A program made the position numbers and the translations under genes. This document shows, one piece after another, positions 37,269-47,231 of a stretch of DNA of 64,000 nt (the first letter of the stretch is position 1; each line of letters opens with the position of its first letter). Origin of the DNA: Sphingorhabdus sp. EL138 (GTDB lineage: Bacteria > Pseudomonadota > Alphaproteobacteria > Sphingomonadales > Sphingomonadaceae); contig NZ_CAMCWY010000005.1 in NCBI RefSeq assembly GCF_945882965.1, positions 57,439 through 121,438 of the forward strand, given 5' to 3'. The notes under the pieces were generated by a model. That model made no database searches. It had not been told where the DNA came from and was given only the letters and a program-made list of their open reading frames with translations.

Positions 37269-37805
37269 TTATTTCTTAGCCGCAGCGTCTTTAGCTGCGT
37301 TCTTGACGGAAGATTTCTTTGCAGCCGCCTTTTCCGAAGCCGAAACCTTGACCAGCACCTCAACCTTACCGCCTGCCTTTTCAACAGCTTCAATCGCTGC
37401 CTTTGAAGCGCCAGCAACCGAGAAGTTTACCTTGGCGGTCAGTTCACCCTTTGCGAGCAGACGAACGCCGTCCTTGCCGCCACGCGCAAGGCCAGCGGCC
37501 TTCAATGCAGCATGGTCAACAACCGCCTTGATGTCGATTTTCTTGGCGTCGATGAACTTCTGAATCATACCAAGATTTACTTCGGCATGGTCCTTGGCAA
37601 AGATATTGTTAAAGCCGCGCTTTGGAATACGCATGTGAAGTGGCATCTGGCCGCCTTCAAATCCGTTGATTGAAACACCTGAACGGCTGGTCTGACCCTT
37701 TTGGCCGCGGCCTGAGGTTTTGCCCTTGCCTGAACCGATACCACGGCCAACGCGCATACGACGATGGCGTGCGCCTTCGTTATCTTTAATGTCATTCAAT
37801 TTCAT
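37269..37805 (-). CDS. rplO: 50S ribosomal protein L15
   Basis: A large-subunit protein of 178 residues, starting at ATG 37805 ([17 protein letters not shown]). The glycine/arginine-rich N-terminus [18 protein letters not shown] and the [18 protein letters not shown] segment are typical. A C-terminal Lys/Ala tail of about 25 residues ([18 protein letters not shown]) is longer than the E. coli protein of 144 residues and is the lineage's usual extension. It follows rpmD closely. Confidence 0.97.
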   Translation of the reverse strand: MKLNDIKDNEGARHRRMRVGRGIGSGKGKTSGRGQKGQTSRSGVSINGFEGGQMPLHMRIPKRGFNNIFAKDHAEVNLGMIQKFIDAKKIDIKAVVDHAALKAAGLARGGKDGVRLLAKGELTAKVNFSVAGASKAAIEAVEKAGGKVEVLVKVSASEKAAAKKSSVKNAAKDAAAKK

Positions 37806-37844
37806 GTCGTGCACTCGCTTTCGCTTTAATTCGCGCTAATATTA

Positions 37845-38021
37845 TCAGTCCTGAATTTGGACCATGTGACGAACTGTGCGGATCATTCCGCGCACTTCGG
37901 CAGTGTCTTCGATTTCGACAACGCGGTTCATCTTGTCAAGGCCAAGGCCTTTCAAAGTTGCGCGCTGCGAAGCGGGACGGCGGATCGGCGAACCGGTTTG
38001 TTTAATCTTAATCTTCGCCAT
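37845..38021 (-). CDS. rpmD: 50S ribosomal protein L30
   Basis: A 58-residue large-subunit protein read directly from the minus strand; it is short enough to be missed by an ORF cutoff of 60 residues. It starts [20 protein letters not shown] and continues with [18 protein letters not shown], the L30 signature, ending HMVQIQD. It lies between rpsE and rplO, five bases past the rpsE stop, as in nearly all spc operons. Confidence 0.95.
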   Translation of the reverse strand: MAKIKIKQTGSPIRRPASQRATLKGLGLDKMNRVVEIEDTAEVRGMIRTVRHMVQIQD

Positions 38022-38026
38022 ATCGA

Positions 38027-38737
38027 TTACTCCGCAATAGCTTCTGCGTCGGCTTCAGCAGTTTTGCTGCCACCGCGACCAAGAAGGTCAGCGATTTTCT
38101 TGCCGCGACGCTGCGCTACCGACTTGGGGCTTGTCTGTTCAGACAAGGCCGCAAAAGTAGCACGGATCATGTTATATGGGTTCGACGTGCCAACCGACTT
38201 GGTCACAACGTCCGCAACGCCAAGGCTTTCGAAGACGGCACGCATTGGGCCACCTGCGATGATCCCGGTACCTGCAGGTGCCGAACGCAATGTTACCTTG
38301 CCCGCGCCGAAATGGCCCTTGCCGTCATGGTGCAAGGTGCGGCCATCTTTCAATGCAACGCGGATCATCGATTTCTTCGCAGCGGCAGTTGCCTTGTTAA
38401 TGGCTTCTGGCACTTCGCGCGCCTTGCCATGTCCAAAGCCTACGCGGCCTTGACCATCGCCAACAACGACGAGTGCTGCAAAACCAAAGCGCTTACCGCC
38501 CTTAACTGTTTTCGAAACGCGGTTGATGTGGACGAGCTTTTCGATCGTGCCATCATCTTCTTCCTGCGCTGGACGACGATCGTTGTTGTTACGACCACGG
38601 CCACCGCCGCTACCGCCACCACGATTGTCACCGCCGCCACGACCGCCACGACCGCGACGCTGGCCTTCAAGAGCGGCTGCGTCAGGTGCTGCACCATCAG
38701 TGATGGGTGCAGTGCTTTCAGTGTTTTCAGCCATCAT
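38027..38737 (-). CDS. rpsE: 30S ribosomal protein S5 with RGG N-terminal extension
   Basis: Small-subunit protein involved in decoding accuracy and mRNA unwinding. It has 236 residues from ATG 38737 (or 235 from ATG 38734). The core, about 165 residues from [19 protein letters not shown], matches S5, including the [10 protein letters not shown] and [15 protein letters not shown] segments. The first roughly 60 residues are an acidic Ala-rich stretch followed by an Arg/Gly-rich region ([16 protein letters not shown]) seen in sphingomonad S5. The start overlaps the rplR stop. Confidence 0.97.
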   Translation of the reverse strand: MMAENTESTAPITDGAAPDAAALEGQRRGRGGRGGGDNRGGGSGGGRGRNNNDRRPAQEEDDGTIEKLVHINRVSKTVKGGKRFGFAALVVVGDGQGRVGFGHGKAREVPEAINKATAAAKKSMIRVALKDGRTLHHDGKGHFGAGKVTLRSAPAGTGIIAGGPMRAVFESLGVADVVTKSVGTSNPYNMIRATFAALSEQTSPKSVAQRRGKKIADLLGRGGSKTAEADAEAIAE

Positions 38738-39090
38738 TAAAACTCCAATCCGCCTTCGCGCGCTGCATCAGCAAGCGCTTTGACGCGACCATGGAACAGG
38801 AACCCGCCACGATCAAATACCACGCTGGAAATGCCAGCTTTCTTAGCTGCTTCGGCTACCCGCTTGCCAACATCAGCCGCAGCTTCAGTTGTCGAGCCGT
38901 TATTCGCCTTTACGCCCTTGTCGAGGGTCGAAGCGGACGCAATGGTCGCACCCTTCGAATCATCAATGACTTGCGCGTAAATATGACGGCCAGTGCGGTG
39001 CACGGAAAGACGCGGACGTCCAGCAACCTGCGCCCGCAACTTCGAGCGAACGCGCTGACGACGACGTGCAAAGAGAGACAGTTTTGCCAT
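38737..39090 (-). CDS. rplR: 50S ribosomal protein L18
   Basis: A 117-residue 5S rRNA-binding protein of the central protuberance. It starts [20 protein letters not shown], and the segments [19 protein letters not shown] and [20 protein letters not shown] are typical. Its stop overlaps the start of rpsE, and its start shares a base with the rplF stop. Confidence 0.97.
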   Translation of the reverse strand: MAKLSLFARRRQRVRSKLRAQVAGRPRLSVHRTGRHIYAQVIDDSKGATIASASTLDKGVKANNGSTTEAAADVGKRVAEAAKKAGISSVVFDRGGFLFHGRVKALADAAREGGLEF

Positions 39091-39623
39091 TATTTCTTCT
39101 TCCCTTCCTTACGGAAGATATATTCGCCGCGGTACTTGATGCCCTTGCCTTTATAAGGCTCTGGCTTCCTCCAGCGGCGAATTTCGGCAGCAACCTGCCC
39201 AACCTTCTGCTTGTCGATACCTGAAATTTCCACCGTGGTGTTATCAGGTGTCTTGATTTCGATGCCCTCAGGGATCGCGAAGTCAACATCATGGCTGTAG
39301 CCAAGCTGCAACTTCAACATCTTGCCCTGGCTGTTGGCGCGATAACCAACGCCGGTGATTTCAAGCACCTTAGTAAAGCCTTCGGTCACACCCGTTACGA
39401 GGTTCTGCACCAACGTCCGCTGCATACCCCAGAAGGCGCGCGCCGCTTTGCTGCCGTTCGCAGGCTTCACCAAGAGACCATCGTCCTGCATCTCGTACGA
39501 GATCAGTTCGCTCATAGGCATTGTCAGTTCGCCCTTCGGTCCTTTGACCGAAAGCGTGCCCGCTTCCATGCTGGCGGTAACACCTGCAGGAATGGGAACA
39601 GGTTTCTTACCAATGCGGCTCAT
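39090..39623 (-). CDS. rplF: 50S ribosomal protein L6
   Basis: A 177-residue protein near the factor-binding site at the base of the L7/L12 stalk. It starts [20 protein letters not shown] and ends with the [19 protein letters not shown] tail, both family hallmarks. Its start shares base 39623 with the rpsH stop and its end shares base 39090 with the rplR start. Confidence 0.97.
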   Translation of the reverse strand: MSRIGKKPVPIPAGVTASMEAGTLSVKGPKGELTMPMSELISYEMQDDGLLVKPANGSKAARAFWGMQRTLVQNLVTGVTEGFTKVLEITGVGYRANSQGKMLKLQLGYSHDVDFAIPEGIEIKTPDNTTVEISGIDKQKVGQVAAEIRRWRKPEPYKGKGIKYRGEYIFRKEGKKK

Positions 39624-40018
39624 TAGAATACCTCCGCCAGGATTTCGCCGCCGACATTCTGTGCACGCGCTTCCGCGTCCGACAGAACGCCCTTGGGCGT
39701 CGAAACGATGGTGATGCCAAGGCCGTTACGGATAACCGGAAGCTCCTGGCTTCCTGAATATACGCGGCGACCTGGCTTTGAAACACGCGCGACATGCTGG
39801 ATTGCAGGCGCGCCTTCGAAATATTTCAGCTCAATGCGAATGCCCTTATGTGCACCCAATGCTTCTTCGCTGTAACCACGAATGTAGCCTTCACGCTGCA
39901 ACACATCGAGAACGCGGGTACGCAGGCTGGACGCTGGCGAGACTACAGAGTCTTTCTTCGCCCGCTGGCCGTTGCGGATACGGGTGAGCATATCACCCAA
40001 TGGATCGGTCATTGCCAT
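39623..40018 (-). CDS. rpsH: 30S ribosomal protein S8
   Basis: A 131-residue early 16S rRNA-binding protein; in E. coli S8 also represses spc-operon translation. It starts [20 protein letters not shown] after two extra residues and ends with [18 protein letters not shown] and the conserved hydrophobic tail. The second codon context (MAMTDPLG) offers an alternative start at ATG 40012. rpsN lies 11 bases upstream. Confidence 0.97.
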   Translation of the reverse strand: MAMTDPLGDMLTRIRNGQRAKKDSVVSPASSLRTRVLDVLQREGYIRGYSEEALGAHKGIRIELKYFEGAPAIQHVARVSKPGRRVYSGSQELPVIRNGLGITIVSTPKGVLSDAEARAQNVGGEILAEVF

Positions 40019-40029
40019 CTATCTTATCC

Positions 40030-40335
40030 TTACCAGCTCGACTTCGTAACGCCCGGGATCATGCCCTTATTGGCAAGATTACGCAGTTCGATACGGTTCA
40101 GCTTGAATTTACGGTACACGCCGCGAGGACGCCCGGTTGTTTCACAACGGTTGCGCACGCGGTGCGGGTTACCATTGCGAGGAATTTCAGCCATTCTGAG
40201 GCGAGCAATCAAACGCTCGCTATCATCAAGCGATTGGTCTTTCGCCATCGCCTTGAGCTTCGCGTAGCGACCGGCATATTTCTTAGCCAGCTTCTTGCGA
40301 CGCTCGTTCTTGTTTATGGAGCTCAGTTTAGCCAT
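40030..40335 (-). CDS. rpsN: 30S ribosomal protein S14, zinc-free type
   Basis: A 101-residue small-subunit head protein. It starts [20 protein letters not shown] and ends [21 protein letters not shown], the long E. coli-like form. No CxxC zinc pairs are present, so it is the zinc-independent type that does not depend on zinc supply. Its start shares one base with the rplE stop. Confidence 0.97.
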   Translation of the reverse strand: MAKLSSINKNERRKKLAKKYAGRYAKLKAMAKDQSLDDSERLIARLRMAEIPRNGNPHRVRNRCETTGRPRGVYRKFKLNRIELRNLANKGMIPGVTKSSW

Positions 40336-40919
40336 TATGCAGCCGCCTTTTCATCAGCTTCTTCTACTGGGAACGGGAAGCCGAACAGCTTAAGCAGTTC
40401 GCGCGCCTCGTCATCCGAGTTTGCCGAAGTCGTTACGATCACATCCATTCCGCGCACCGTATCGATGGCGTCATAGCTGATTTCTGGGAAGATGATCTGT
40501 TCCTTAAGACCCATGGCGAAATTGCCGCGACCATCAAAGCTCTTTGGGTTCAGGCCGCGGAAATCGCGAATACGTGGCATCGCGATTGTAACCAAACGGT
40601 CGAGGAATTCGTACATCTGGGCACCGCGCAGCGTTACTTTCACGCCGATTGGCATGCCTTCACGCAGCTTGAAGCCAGCGATAGACTTCTTCGCCTTGGT
40701 GATCACTGGCTTTTGACCAGCAATCAATTCCATTTCGGCCAAAGCAATCGTAACCTTCTTTTTGTCCTGCGACCCCTCGCCCACACCCATGTTGAGCGTG
40801 ATCTTCTCGATCTTTGGAACGGCGAAGCGGTTTGTGTAACCGAACTTTTCAGTCAAGCCCTTTACGACGGCGTCGTCGTAAAGCTTCTTCATACGAGGCG
40901 TATATTTAGTATCAGCCAC
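40335..40919 (-). CDS. rplE: 50S ribosomal protein L5
   Basis: A 194-residue 5S rRNA-binding protein that contacts P-site tRNA. Core segments [36 protein letters not shown] and [18 protein letters not shown] are intact. A short alanine/acid-rich tail ([11 protein letters not shown]) extends the E. coli length of 179. Its N-terminal coding region overlaps the end of rplX by eight bases. Confidence 0.97.
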   Translation of the reverse strand: MADTKYTPRMKKLYDDAVVKGLTEKFGYTNRFAVPKIEKITLNMGVGEGSQDKKKVTIALAEMELIAGQKPVITKAKKSIAGFKLREGMPIGVKVTLRGAQMYEFLDRLVTIAMPRIRDFRGLNPKSFDGRGNFAMGLKEQIIFPEISYDAIDTVRGMDVIVTTSANSDDEARELLKLFGFPFPVEEADEKAAA

Positions 40920-41232
40920 TGATCGTCTCCCCGGACTTCACGGCCACACGGACCTTCTTGCCGTCCTTGGTTTCCACGCGGACGCGTGTTGCCTTGCCGG
41001 TCTTGGGATCCGCCAAAGCCACATTTGAAATGTGCAGCGGAGCTTCGAAGCGGTCGAGACCGCCTTGCGGGTTGGCCTGTGAAGCTTTCCGGTGACGCAC
41101 AGCGATGTTGACGCCAGAAACGACGACTTTGCTGTCCTTGGGCATCACGGCGGTTACTTCGCCAGATTTGCCCCTGTCTTTACCGGCAAGCACGACGACC
41201 GTGTCACCCTTTTTGATTTTTGCCAGAGCCAT
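40912..41232 (-). CDS. rplX: 50S ribosomal protein L24
   Basis: A 106-residue assembly-initiating protein with the N-terminal KOW motif [20 protein letters not shown]. The segment [18 protein letters not shown] is the second conserved block. Its end overlaps rplE by eight bases and its start is two bases past the rplN stop, so all three are translationally linked. Confidence 0.97.
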   Translation of the reverse strand: MALAKIKKGDTVVVLAGKDRGKSGEVTAVMPKDSKVVVSGVNIAVRHRKASQANPQGGLDRFEAPLHISNVALADPKTGKATRVRVETKDGKKVRVAVKSGETISG

Positions 41233-41234
41233 TA

Positions 41235-41603
41235 TTATAGCACCTCCGGTGCCAAGCTGATGATTTTCATGTGGTTCTTGGCACGCAGTTCACGAACAAC
41301 TGGTCCGAAAATACGTGTGCCAATCGGCTCCTTGTTGTTACCGATAAGCACAGCAGCGTTGGAGTCGAAGCGAATGACCGAGCCATCGGCACGGCGGATG
41401 TCTTTGCGGGTACGAACGATAACGGCCTTATGCACGTCACCCTTCTTAACCTTACCACGCGGTGCAGCTTCCTTGATCGACACCACGATGATGTCGCCAA
41501 CGCCAGCCACGCGACGCTTGGAACCGCCAAGCACCTTAATGCACTGAACACGCTTTGCGCCGCTGTTGTCCGCAACATCGAGGTTGGATTGCATCTGAAT
41601 CAT
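41235..41603 (-). CDS. rplN: 50S ribosomal protein L14
   Basis: A 122-residue protein at the subunit interface (bridge B8). ATG 41603 ([19 protein letters not shown]) fits the universal L14 length; the open frame runs 46 codons further up but that part is only the gap and rpsQ in another frame. It contains [20 protein letters not shown] and ends [13 protein letters not shown]. The start lies just past the rpsQ stop. Confidence 0.97.
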   Translation of the reverse strand: MIQMQSNLDVADNSGAKRVQCIKVLGGSKRRVAGVGDIIVVSIKEAAPRGKVKKGDVHKAVIVRTRKDIRRADGSVIRFDSNAAVLIGNNKEPIGTRIFGPVVRELRAKNHMKIISLAPEVL

Positions 41604-41607
41604 GGGA

Positions 41608-41874
41608 TCAATCCTCCGTTGTTGTTGCGACCGGGGCCACAGCGGCATCAGCCACCAAGCGCCAGGTCTTGTTCTTGGAAATCGGCGCGCACTCTTCGAT
41701 GCGGACGACTTGCCCCTCTTTGACGACATTGTTTTCGTCATGGGCGTGATACTTTTTTGTGCGACGAATGATCTTGCCGTAAAGCGGGTGCTTCACTTTG
41801 CGCTCGACCAGAACGACAATTGTTTTGTCATTCTTGTCGGAGACCACGGTCCCTGTGAGAATACGTTTTGGCAT
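41608..41874 (-). CDS. rpsQ: 30S ribosomal protein S17
   Basis: An 88-residue 16S rRNA-binding protein. ATG 41874 ([18 protein letters not shown]) gives the family length. The OB-fold core has [20 protein letters not shown] and [16 protein letters not shown] small Ala/Thr-rich tail follows. It lies ten bases past rpmC. Confidence 0.97.
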   Translation of the reverse strand: MPKRILTGTVVSDKNDKTIVVLVERKVKHPLYGKIIRRTKKYHAHDENNVVKEGQVVRIEECAPISKNKTWRLVADAAVAPVATTTED

Positions 41875-41884
41875 GGGTAGCTCC

Positions 41885-42094
41885 TTATGCCGTCTTTGCG
41901 GCGGTGCGCTGGCGCTCACCCTGCAGGGTTTTGATGCGGGCGATGTCACGGCGCACTTCACGCACACGTGCCGGCTTTTCCATCTGCCCAGTGGCCGATT
42001 GGAAACGCAGGTTAAACGCTTCGCGCTTCAATTCGCCGAGCTGAACAGCAAGCTGATCATCGCTCTTGACGCGGAGGTCTTCGGTTTTGCTCAT
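41885..42094 (-). CDS. rpmC: 50S ribosomal protein L29
   Basis: A 69-residue two-helix protein at the polypeptide exit tunnel, near the docking site for trigger factor and SRP. The hallmark segments [18 protein letters not shown] and [16 protein letters not shown] are present. It is separated by one base from rplP. Confidence 0.96.
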   Translation of the reverse strand: MSKTEDLRVKSDDQLAVQLGELKREAFNLRFQSATGQMEKPARVREVRRDIARIKTLQGERQRTAAKTA

Positions 42095-42095
42095 C

Positions 42096-42530
42096 TTATG
42101 ATGCTCCCAGATGCGAGGTGTCGCCGAGACGCGCCACGACCTTGGTCTTGATTGGCAGTTTCATGGCTGCGCGCTGGAATGCGACAGCTGCGATTGGACC
42201 AGGAACACCGTCGAGTTCAAACATGATACGGCCAGGCTTAACCTTGGCTGCCCAATATTCGACTGAACCCTTGCCCTTACCCTGACGAACTTCGGCAGGC
42301 TTTTTCGTGACTGGCACGTCCGGGAAGATGCGGATCCACAAACGTCCCTGACGCCTGATGTGACGTGTAATCGCGCGGCGAGCCGCTTCGATCTGACGTG
42401 CAGTAATCCGTTCTGGCTCAAGCGCCTTCAGGCCGTATGAACCGAAGTTCAGGTCAGACCCGCCCTTGGCTTCGCCCTTGATACGTCCCTTGAACTGCTT
42501 GCGGAACTTTGTTTTCTTTGGTTGCAACAT
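42096..42530 (-). CDS. rplP: 50S ribosomal protein L16
   Basis: A 144-residue protein next to the A-site tRNA. It starts [20 protein letters not shown] and contains [20 protein letters not shown] and [14 protein letters not shown] [20 protein letters not shown] and [19 protein letters not shown] [20 protein letters not shown] segments, which form the conserved core. It follows rpsC after 16 bases. Confidence 0.97.
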   Translation of the reverse strand: MLQPKKTKFRKQFKGRIKGEAKGGSDLNFGSYGLKALEPERITARQIEAARRAITRHIRRQGRLWIRIFPDVPVTKKPAEVRQGKGKGSVEYWAAKVKPGRIMFELDGVPGPIAAVAFQRAAMKLPIKTKVVARLGDTSHLGAS

Positions 42531-42546
42531 TTCTAGTTCCTAACCT

Positions 42547-43251
42547 TTAGCGGCGGTCAGACTGCGGACGGACGCCGGAAGTCTGCGCTTCCATCATCAG
42601 TCGGTCAGTTGCCATTGGGTCATGACCCAAGATTTCGCCTTTGAAGATCCAGCATTTGATGCCGATAATGCCATAAGCAGTGAGTGCTTCGGCTTCGGCA
42701 TAGTCAATGTTGGCACGAAGGGTATGTGCGGGCACGCGGCCTTCGCGGTATGATTCAACGCGGGCAATTTCTGCGCCGCCCAAACGACCACCGCAGGTGA
42801 TCTTGATGCCTTCTGCACCCAAACGCATCGCTGACTGCATTGCGCGCTTCATGGCACGACGGAAAGCGATACGGCGGATAAGCTGGTCAGCAATGCCTTG
42901 CGCTACGAGCTTTGCGTCGACTTCCGGCTTGCGGATTTCAACGATGTTCAAAGACACTTCAGCGGTGGTGTACTTGTTGATCAGCTTTTTCAGCTTTTCA
43001 ATATCCGCACCCTTCTTGCCGATGATCACGCCAGGACGTGCTGCGTAGATTGAAACGCGGCAATTCTTGGCAGGACGCTCGATAACTACCTTTGAAATCG
43101 CTGCTTGTGGCAGCGTTTCAAAGATGAACTTGCGGATCTTGATATCTTCCAGAAGCATGCGGCCATATTCCGCACCTTCGGCGTACCAACGGCTATCCCA
43201 AGTCCGGTTGATTTGCAGGCGAAGCCCGATTGGATTTGATTTCTGACCCAT
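42547..43251 (-). CDS. rpsC: 30S ribosomal protein S3
   Basis: A 234-residue protein at the mRNA entry channel, with helicase activity together with S4 and S5. It starts [20 protein letters not shown]. The KH domain contains [18 protein letters not shown], and the C-terminal domain contains [17 protein letters not shown] [18 protein letters not shown]. Length is normal. It is four bases past rplV. Confidence 0.97.
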   Translation of the reverse strand: MGQKSNPIGLRLQINRTWDSRWYAEGAEYGRMLLEDIKIRKFIFETLPQAAISKVVIERPAKNCRVSIYAARPGVIIGKKGADIEKLKKLINKYTTAEVSLNIVEIRKPEVDAKLVAQGIADQLIRRIAFRRAMKRAMQSAMRLGAEGIKITCGGRLGGAEIARVESYREGRVPAHTLRANIDYAEAEALTAYGIIGIKCWIFKGEILGHDPMATDRLMMEAQTSGVRPQSDRR

Positions 43252-43254
43252 GAC

Positions 43255-43635
43255 TTATGCCTCTTCTTGCTGTTCGCGCACAACGATACGCAGACGGCTG
43301 AATGGTTTAACGATTCGGCTAGACTTGCCGCGGCCGCGGGCCATGAAACGCTTCATGGTCAGCGCCTTGCCAACACTTGCCTCAGCAACGACAAGGCTGT
43401 CGACATCAAGATTGTGGTTGTTTTCGGCGTTGGCGATGGCGGATGCCAGAACCTTGCGCACGTCATCTGCCATTCCCTTGGTAGAGAATTTCAGGATGTT
43501 AAGCGCGTCTTCGGCTTTCTTGCCACGGATCAGCGCGGCAACGAGGCCAAGCTTTTGAGCCGACCCACGAATGGTTGTGCCCACTGCCAGTGCTTCATTG
43601 TCGGCGACGCGACGGGGTGCGGATGCCTTACCCAT
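43255..43635 (-). CDS. rplV: 50S ribosomal protein L22
   Basis: A 126-residue protein whose beta-hairpin lines the exit tunnel and the macrolide region. It contains [20 protein letters not shown] and the C-terminal hairpin segment [20 protein letters not shown]. Its start shares one base with the rpsS stop. Confidence 0.97.
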   Translation of the reverse strand: MGKASAPRRVADNEALAVGTTIRGSAQKLGLVAALIRGKKAEDALNILKFSTKGMADDVRKVLASAIANAENNHNLDVDSLVVAEASVGKALTMKRFMARGRGKSSRIVKPFSRLRIVVREQQEEA

Positions 43636-43910
43636 TAGCGTTTGCCCTTCTTATCTGCGCCATGACCATGATAAGTACGCGTTGGAGCGAACTCACCAAG
43701 CTTATGACCGACCATATCCTCATTCACCGAAACGGGAATGAACTTGTGGCCATTATAGACGCTGAACGTCAGGCCAACGAACTGAGGCAGGATTGTCGAG
43801 CGACGCGACCAAGTCTTAATTGGTGCAGCCTTCGATGCTTCCTGAGCGGTTTCTGCTTTTTTCAGCAGATAGAGGTCAACAAACGGACCTTTCCAGACGG
43901 AACGAGACAT
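43635..43910 (-). CDS. rpsS: 30S ribosomal protein S19
   Basis: A 91-residue head protein that partners S13 near the A site. It starts [20 protein letters not shown] and has the conserved block [20 protein letters not shown] and [17 protein letters not shown]. It is three bases past rplB. Confidence 0.97.
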   Translation of the reverse strand: MSRSVWKGPFVDLYLLKKAETAQEASKAAPIKTWSRRSTILPQFVGLTFSVYNGHKFIPVSVNEDMVGHKLGEFAPTRTYHGHGADKKGKR

Positions 43911-43913
43911 GAG

Positions 43914-44750
43914 TTACCTCTTCTTCTTAGCATGCCGCGAACGGATAATCATCCGGTCGGTCGACTTGTTGCTGCGGGTACGAGCACCCTTTGTTGGCTT
44001 ACCCCAAGGTGTAACCGGATGACGGCCACCCGATGTACGACCTTCACCACCACCATGCGGGTGATCGACTGGGTTCTTAGCAACACCACGCGTCAGCGGG
44101 CGAATGCCACGCCAGCGATTGCGGCCTGCCTTGGCAAGTGTCGTGTTCGAGTTGTCAGGGTTCGAAACCGCGCCAACTGTACCCATGCACGTGCCGAGAA
44201 TGTAGCGCTGCTCGCCTGAGTTCAGGCGAACGATAACGCGGCCACCGTCACGACCGACCAGCTGCACATATGTGCCTGCCGAACGTGCGATCTGGCCACC
44301 CTTACCGGGCTTCATTTCGATGTTGTGGCAAATCGTACCAACAGGCATCTGGCTCAACAACATGGCGTTCCCAGGCTTAACGTCGGTCTTTTCACCAGCG
44401 ACAATCGTGTCACCAACGGCAAGGCGCTGCGGTGCAATGATATAGGCCAATTCACCGTCTTCGTACTTTACAAGCGCGATGAAGGCAGAACGGTTGGGGT
44501 CATATTCCAGACGCTCGATCGTTGCAGGCATATCCCATTTACGACGCTTGAAGTCGATCAGGCGATACTTCTGCTTGTGACCGCCGCCGATACCGCGCGA
44601 CGTCACATGACCCTTGTTGTTACGGCCGCCGGTCTTGCTCTTGCCTTCGGTCAGGCCCTTAACAGGACCGCCTTTGTACAAGCTTGACCGGTCAACCAGC
44701 ACAAGGCCGCGACGGGCGGGGCTAGTTGGTTTGTAGCTTTTGAGTGCCAT
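43914..44750 (-). CDS. rplB: 50S ribosomal protein L2
   Basis: A 278-residue protein needed for subunit association and peptidyl transfer. It starts [20 protein letters not shown], contains the block [20 protein letters not shown] and the catalytic-site region [20 protein letters not shown], with the universally conserved histidine. Length is normal. It is ten bases past rplW. Confidence 0.98.
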   Translation of the reverse strand: MALKSYKPTSPARRGLVLVDRSSLYKGGPVKGLTEGKSKTGGRNNKGHVTSRGIGGGHKQKYRLIDFKRRKWDMPATIERLEYDPNRSAFIALVKYEDGELAYIIAPQRLAVGDTIVAGEKTDVKPGNAMLLSQMPVGTICHNIEMKPGKGGQIARSAGTYVQLVGRDGGRVIVRLNSGEQRYILGTCMGTVGAVSNPDNSNTTLAKAGRNRWRGIRPLTRGVAKNPVDHPHGGGEGRTSGGRHPVTPWGKPTKGARTRSNKSTDRMIIRSRHAKKKR

Positions 44751-44760
44751 TATCCTGCCC

Positions 44761-45069
44761 TTAAATACCGGTGGTCACGTCGATACTCTGGCCTTCGGCC
44801 AAAGTTACGATCGCTTTTTTGACATCGGAGCGCTTGTAGGGCTTGCCCTTCCAACGCTTGGTTTTGCCCTTTTGCACAAGGGTATTAACGTTCGTGACCT
44901 TTACATCGAACAAGGCCTCTACGGCTGCCTTGATCTGTGGCTTGGTCGAGCTTCCCGTGACCTTGAACACAACAGCGTTATATTCCGACAGCAATGTTGC
45001 TTTTTCGGTGATGTGCGGGGCAACGATCACGTCATAATGACGCACGTCGATTGCTTTATCCTTAGCCAT
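44761..45069 (-). CDS. rplW: 50S ribosomal protein L23
   Basis: A 102-residue exit-tunnel protein and a docking site for trigger factor and SRP. Hallmarks are the [18 protein letters not shown] stretch and [20 protein letters not shown]. The start shares one base with the rplD stop. Confidence 0.97.
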   Translation of the reverse strand: MAKDKAIDVRHYDVIVAPHITEKATLLSEYNAVVFKVTGSSTKPQIKAAVEALFDVKVTNVNTLVQKGKTKRWKGKPYKRSDVKKAIVTLAEGQSIDVTTGI

Positions 45070-45710
45070 TAGTTGGCACCTCCCGTAAGGGCGAAGCGTG
45101 CTTCAAGCTTCTCAACCGCAGCGCGGGTCAAAACCAGAGTTTCATGCTTCAGGATGTCATAAACATTCGCGCCAACGGCTGGCATCACATTGATGCCTAC
45201 CAGATTAGCCGAAGCCAGACGGAAATTGTTACTGACGGCGTCGCCATCGATAACCAATGTCGACTTGCCAAAACCGAGCTTGCCAACCTGACCCTTAAGC
45301 GCGGCAGTCTTTGCAGCGGCCAGATCGAGATTTTCAAGAACGATTAACGAACCCGACTTTGCTTTACTCGAAAGCGCCATCTTCAGACCCAATGAACGGA
45401 TCTTCTTGTTCAGCGACGGGTTAAAGTCACGCAGCCGGGCACCATGGGCCTTACCACCACCGATAAAGATCGGCGCAGCGCGGTCACCGTGACGGGCAGT
45501 ACCGCCACCCTTCTGGTTGCCGAATTTCTTGCCGGTGCGGGCAACATCCGAACGCTCACGGGTAGGACGAGCCGTACCGCGGGCCTTCTCACGCTGCCAA
45601 GTAACGACACGGTGCAAAATGTCTGCACGTGGCTCAATGCCAAATACGTCGTCATTCAGGTCGATGTCGCCTTTTGCTTTGGCGTCGAGGGTTTGAACCT
45701 TGAGCTTCAT
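45069..45710 (-). CDS. rplD: 50S ribosomal protein L4
   Basis: A 213-residue protein whose extended loop reaches into the exit tunnel; in E. coli it also represses its own operon. The tunnel loop region [20 protein letters not shown] is present, as is the globular domain with [20 protein letters not shown]. It is three bases past rplC, so any leader-based control by L4 would have to act further upstream. Confidence 0.97.
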   Translation of the reverse strand: MKLKVQTLDAKAKGDIDLNDDVFGIEPRADILHRVVTWQREKARGTARPTRERSDVARTGKKFGNQKGGGTARHGDRAAPIFIGGGKAHGARLRDFNPSLNKKIRSLGLKMALSSKAKSGSLIVLENLDLAAAKTAALKGQVGKLGFGKSTLVIDGDAVSNNFRLASANLVGINVMPAVGANVYDILKHETLVLTRAAVEKLEARFALTGGAN

Positions 45711-45713
45711 GGT

Positions 45714-46559
45714 TTAGCCCTCCTTCTTTTCTTCGCCGGCGTCTGCAGCAGGTGCTTCAACAGCAGCGGCTTCGACAGCGGGTGCAGCTTCAGCGGCAGG
45801 CGCTTCAGCTTCGACGGCTGGGGTGCCTGCAACCTCGACTTCGGTTGCGATTACGACGTCTTCAACCACGGGGGCTTCATTATCGTTCTTCAACGCGCCG
45901 GGGAACGGTGCAGCTTGAGGGGTTGGAACCTTCACGGCGTCACGAACGAGCAACCAGCCATTCTTTGCACCAGGCACAGAACCCTTCACGAAGATAAGGC
46001 CACGCGCAACATCTGTGCGGACGATTTCCAGGTTCTGCTGCGTACGCTGACGGTCGCCCATGTGGCCGGCCATCTTTTTGTTCTTGAAAACCTTGCCCGG
46101 ATCCTGGCGTTGACCAGTCGAACCATGGGCACGGTGGGTAATCGAGACACCATGCGATGCACGCATACCGCCGAAGCCCCAACGCTTCATAGCGCCAGCA
46201 AAGCCCTTACCCTGCGTGTGACCAGTAATGTCGACCAACTGGCCGTCAATAAAATGGTCCGCAGAGACGGTGGCACCAACTGGCAGCAAGCCATCAGCAT
46301 TATCAACGCGGAATTCAGCAACACGAGCTTTTGGCTCGACTTGTGCCTTGGCGAATTCGCCACGTTGCGGTTTGTTTACATTTTTCGCTTTACGGGCTCC
46401 TGCACCAAGGCGGACGGCAAAATAACCATCACGTTCCTCGTTACGAGCTCCGACCACTTGGCAGCCTTCCAGCGCCAATACGGTGACAGGAACGTGACGG
46501 CCGTCTTCATTGAAAAGGCGCATCATACCCATCTTTTTCGCGATCACGCCAGTGCGCAT
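45714..46559 (-). CDS. rplC: 50S ribosomal protein L3 with long C-terminal extension
   Basis: An early-assembling protein near the peptidyl-transferase centre. The core starts [20 protein letters not shown] and includes [20 protein letters not shown] and [20 protein letters not shown], where the modified glutamine of L3 lies. The core ends near residue 215; the remaining 65 residues are acidic and Ala/Val/Pro-rich ([20 protein letters not shown]), absent from E. coli L3. It is separated from rpsJ by a structured 213-base gap. Confidence 0.96.
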   Translation of the reverse strand: MRTGVIAKKMGMMRLFNEDGRHVPVTVLALEGCQVVGARNEERDGYFAVRLGAGARKAKNVNKPQRGEFAKAQVEPKARVAEFRVDNADGLLPVGATVSADHFIDGQLVDITGHTQGKGFAGAMKRWGFGGMRASHGVSITHRAHGSTGQRQDPGKVFKNKKMAGHMGDRQRTQQNLEIVRTDVARGLIFVKGSVPGAKNGWLLVRDAVKVPTPQAAPFPGALKNDNEAPVVEDVVIATEVEVAGTPAVEAEAPAAEAAPAVEAAAVEAPAADAGEEKKEG

Positions 46560-46591
46560 GATCCATACTCCAACTTATGTCAGAGGCCCGG

Positions 46592-46764
46592 CTGGCAGGA
46601 TTGCCAGGAGGGCGTGACGCCTAAATCGAGCCCTGAATTTTTAAGCATTGCCCCGTCCGGGCTAGGCACCAGTGGCGCACCTTAGTGCGCAATCTGGTAA
46701 GACGGGGAACGCAGCCCGAGTAAACTCGGCGGTATTCCTATTGTCTCACTCTACTTACGTAGAG
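46592..46764 (-). ncRNA. Structured intercistronic RNA between rpsJ and rplC
   Basis: Within the 213-base gap four hairpins can form on the transcribed strand: 46749-46754/46759-46764 (CTCTAC/GTAGAG); 46716-46720/46725-46729 (CCGAG/CTCGG); a nested element with outer stem 46651-46657/46701-46707 (CCCCGTC/GACGGGG), middle 46669-46672/46694-46697 (CCAG/CTGG) and inner 46675-46680/46685-46690 (GCGCAC/GTGCGC); and 46592-46597/46602-46607 (CTGGCA/TGCCAG). No gene or T-run is present. It may be a leader for rplC autoregulation or an RNA-processing site; no known family is recognised. Confidence 0.5.
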
Positions 46765-46772
46765 ATATCGGC

Positions 46773-47084
46773 TTACGCCAATTTGATTTCGACATTCACA
46801 CCAGCAGCAAGATCGAGCTTCATAAGCGCGTCTACGGTCTGCGGCGTGGGCTGCACAATGTCGAGCAACCTTTTATAAGTCCGAACTTCGAACTGCTCGC
46901 GCGACTTTTTGTCGACGTGCGGTCCGCGGTTTACGGTGAACTTTTCGATACGGGTAGGAAGTGGAATTGGCCCACGGATAAGTGCGCCTGTGCGGCGCGC
47001 TGTATCGGCAATATCGCCAGTCGCCTGATCGAGGACGCGATGGTCAAATGCTTTCAGGCGGATGCGAATATTTTGCGTTTCCAT
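46773..47084 (-). CDS. rpsJ: 30S ribosomal protein S10
   Basis: A 103-residue small-subunit head protein that also partners NusB in transcription antitermination. ATG 47084 ([20 protein letters not shown]) is the family start; a longer frame to 47102 is not needed. The loop [19 protein letters not shown] and the end [21 protein letters not shown] region are conserved. It follows tuf after about 150 bases. Confidence 0.97.
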   Translation of the reverse strand: METQNIRIRLKAFDHRVLDQATGDIADTARRTGALIRGPIPLPTRIEKFTVNRGPHVDKKSREQFEVRTYKRLLDIVQPTPQTVDALMKLDLAAGVNVEIKLA

Positions 47085-47231
47085 GGTATCACCAATTTCC
47101 AAATTCTATCAATATCAAAGAGCCGAAAAACAGCCATTCCGACTTACGCTTTCGAAGCCGGAACAACTGTTTTAAATTTCTTAAAACCGCCCCGCCCGAA
47201 TCGAGGATTCAGGCGGGATGCGCGACCTATA

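Noticed and set aside
45444..46685. 413-codon plus-strand open frame opposite rplC and rplD
   Set aside because: Long antisense frame produced by codon bias of the ribosomal genes; the translation is low-complexity and non-globular.
46560..46772. A tRNA gene in the rpsJ-rplC gap
   Set aside because: No cloverleaf with a T-arm consensus or CCA-adjacent acceptor stem could be drawn; the hairpins do not have tRNA spacing.
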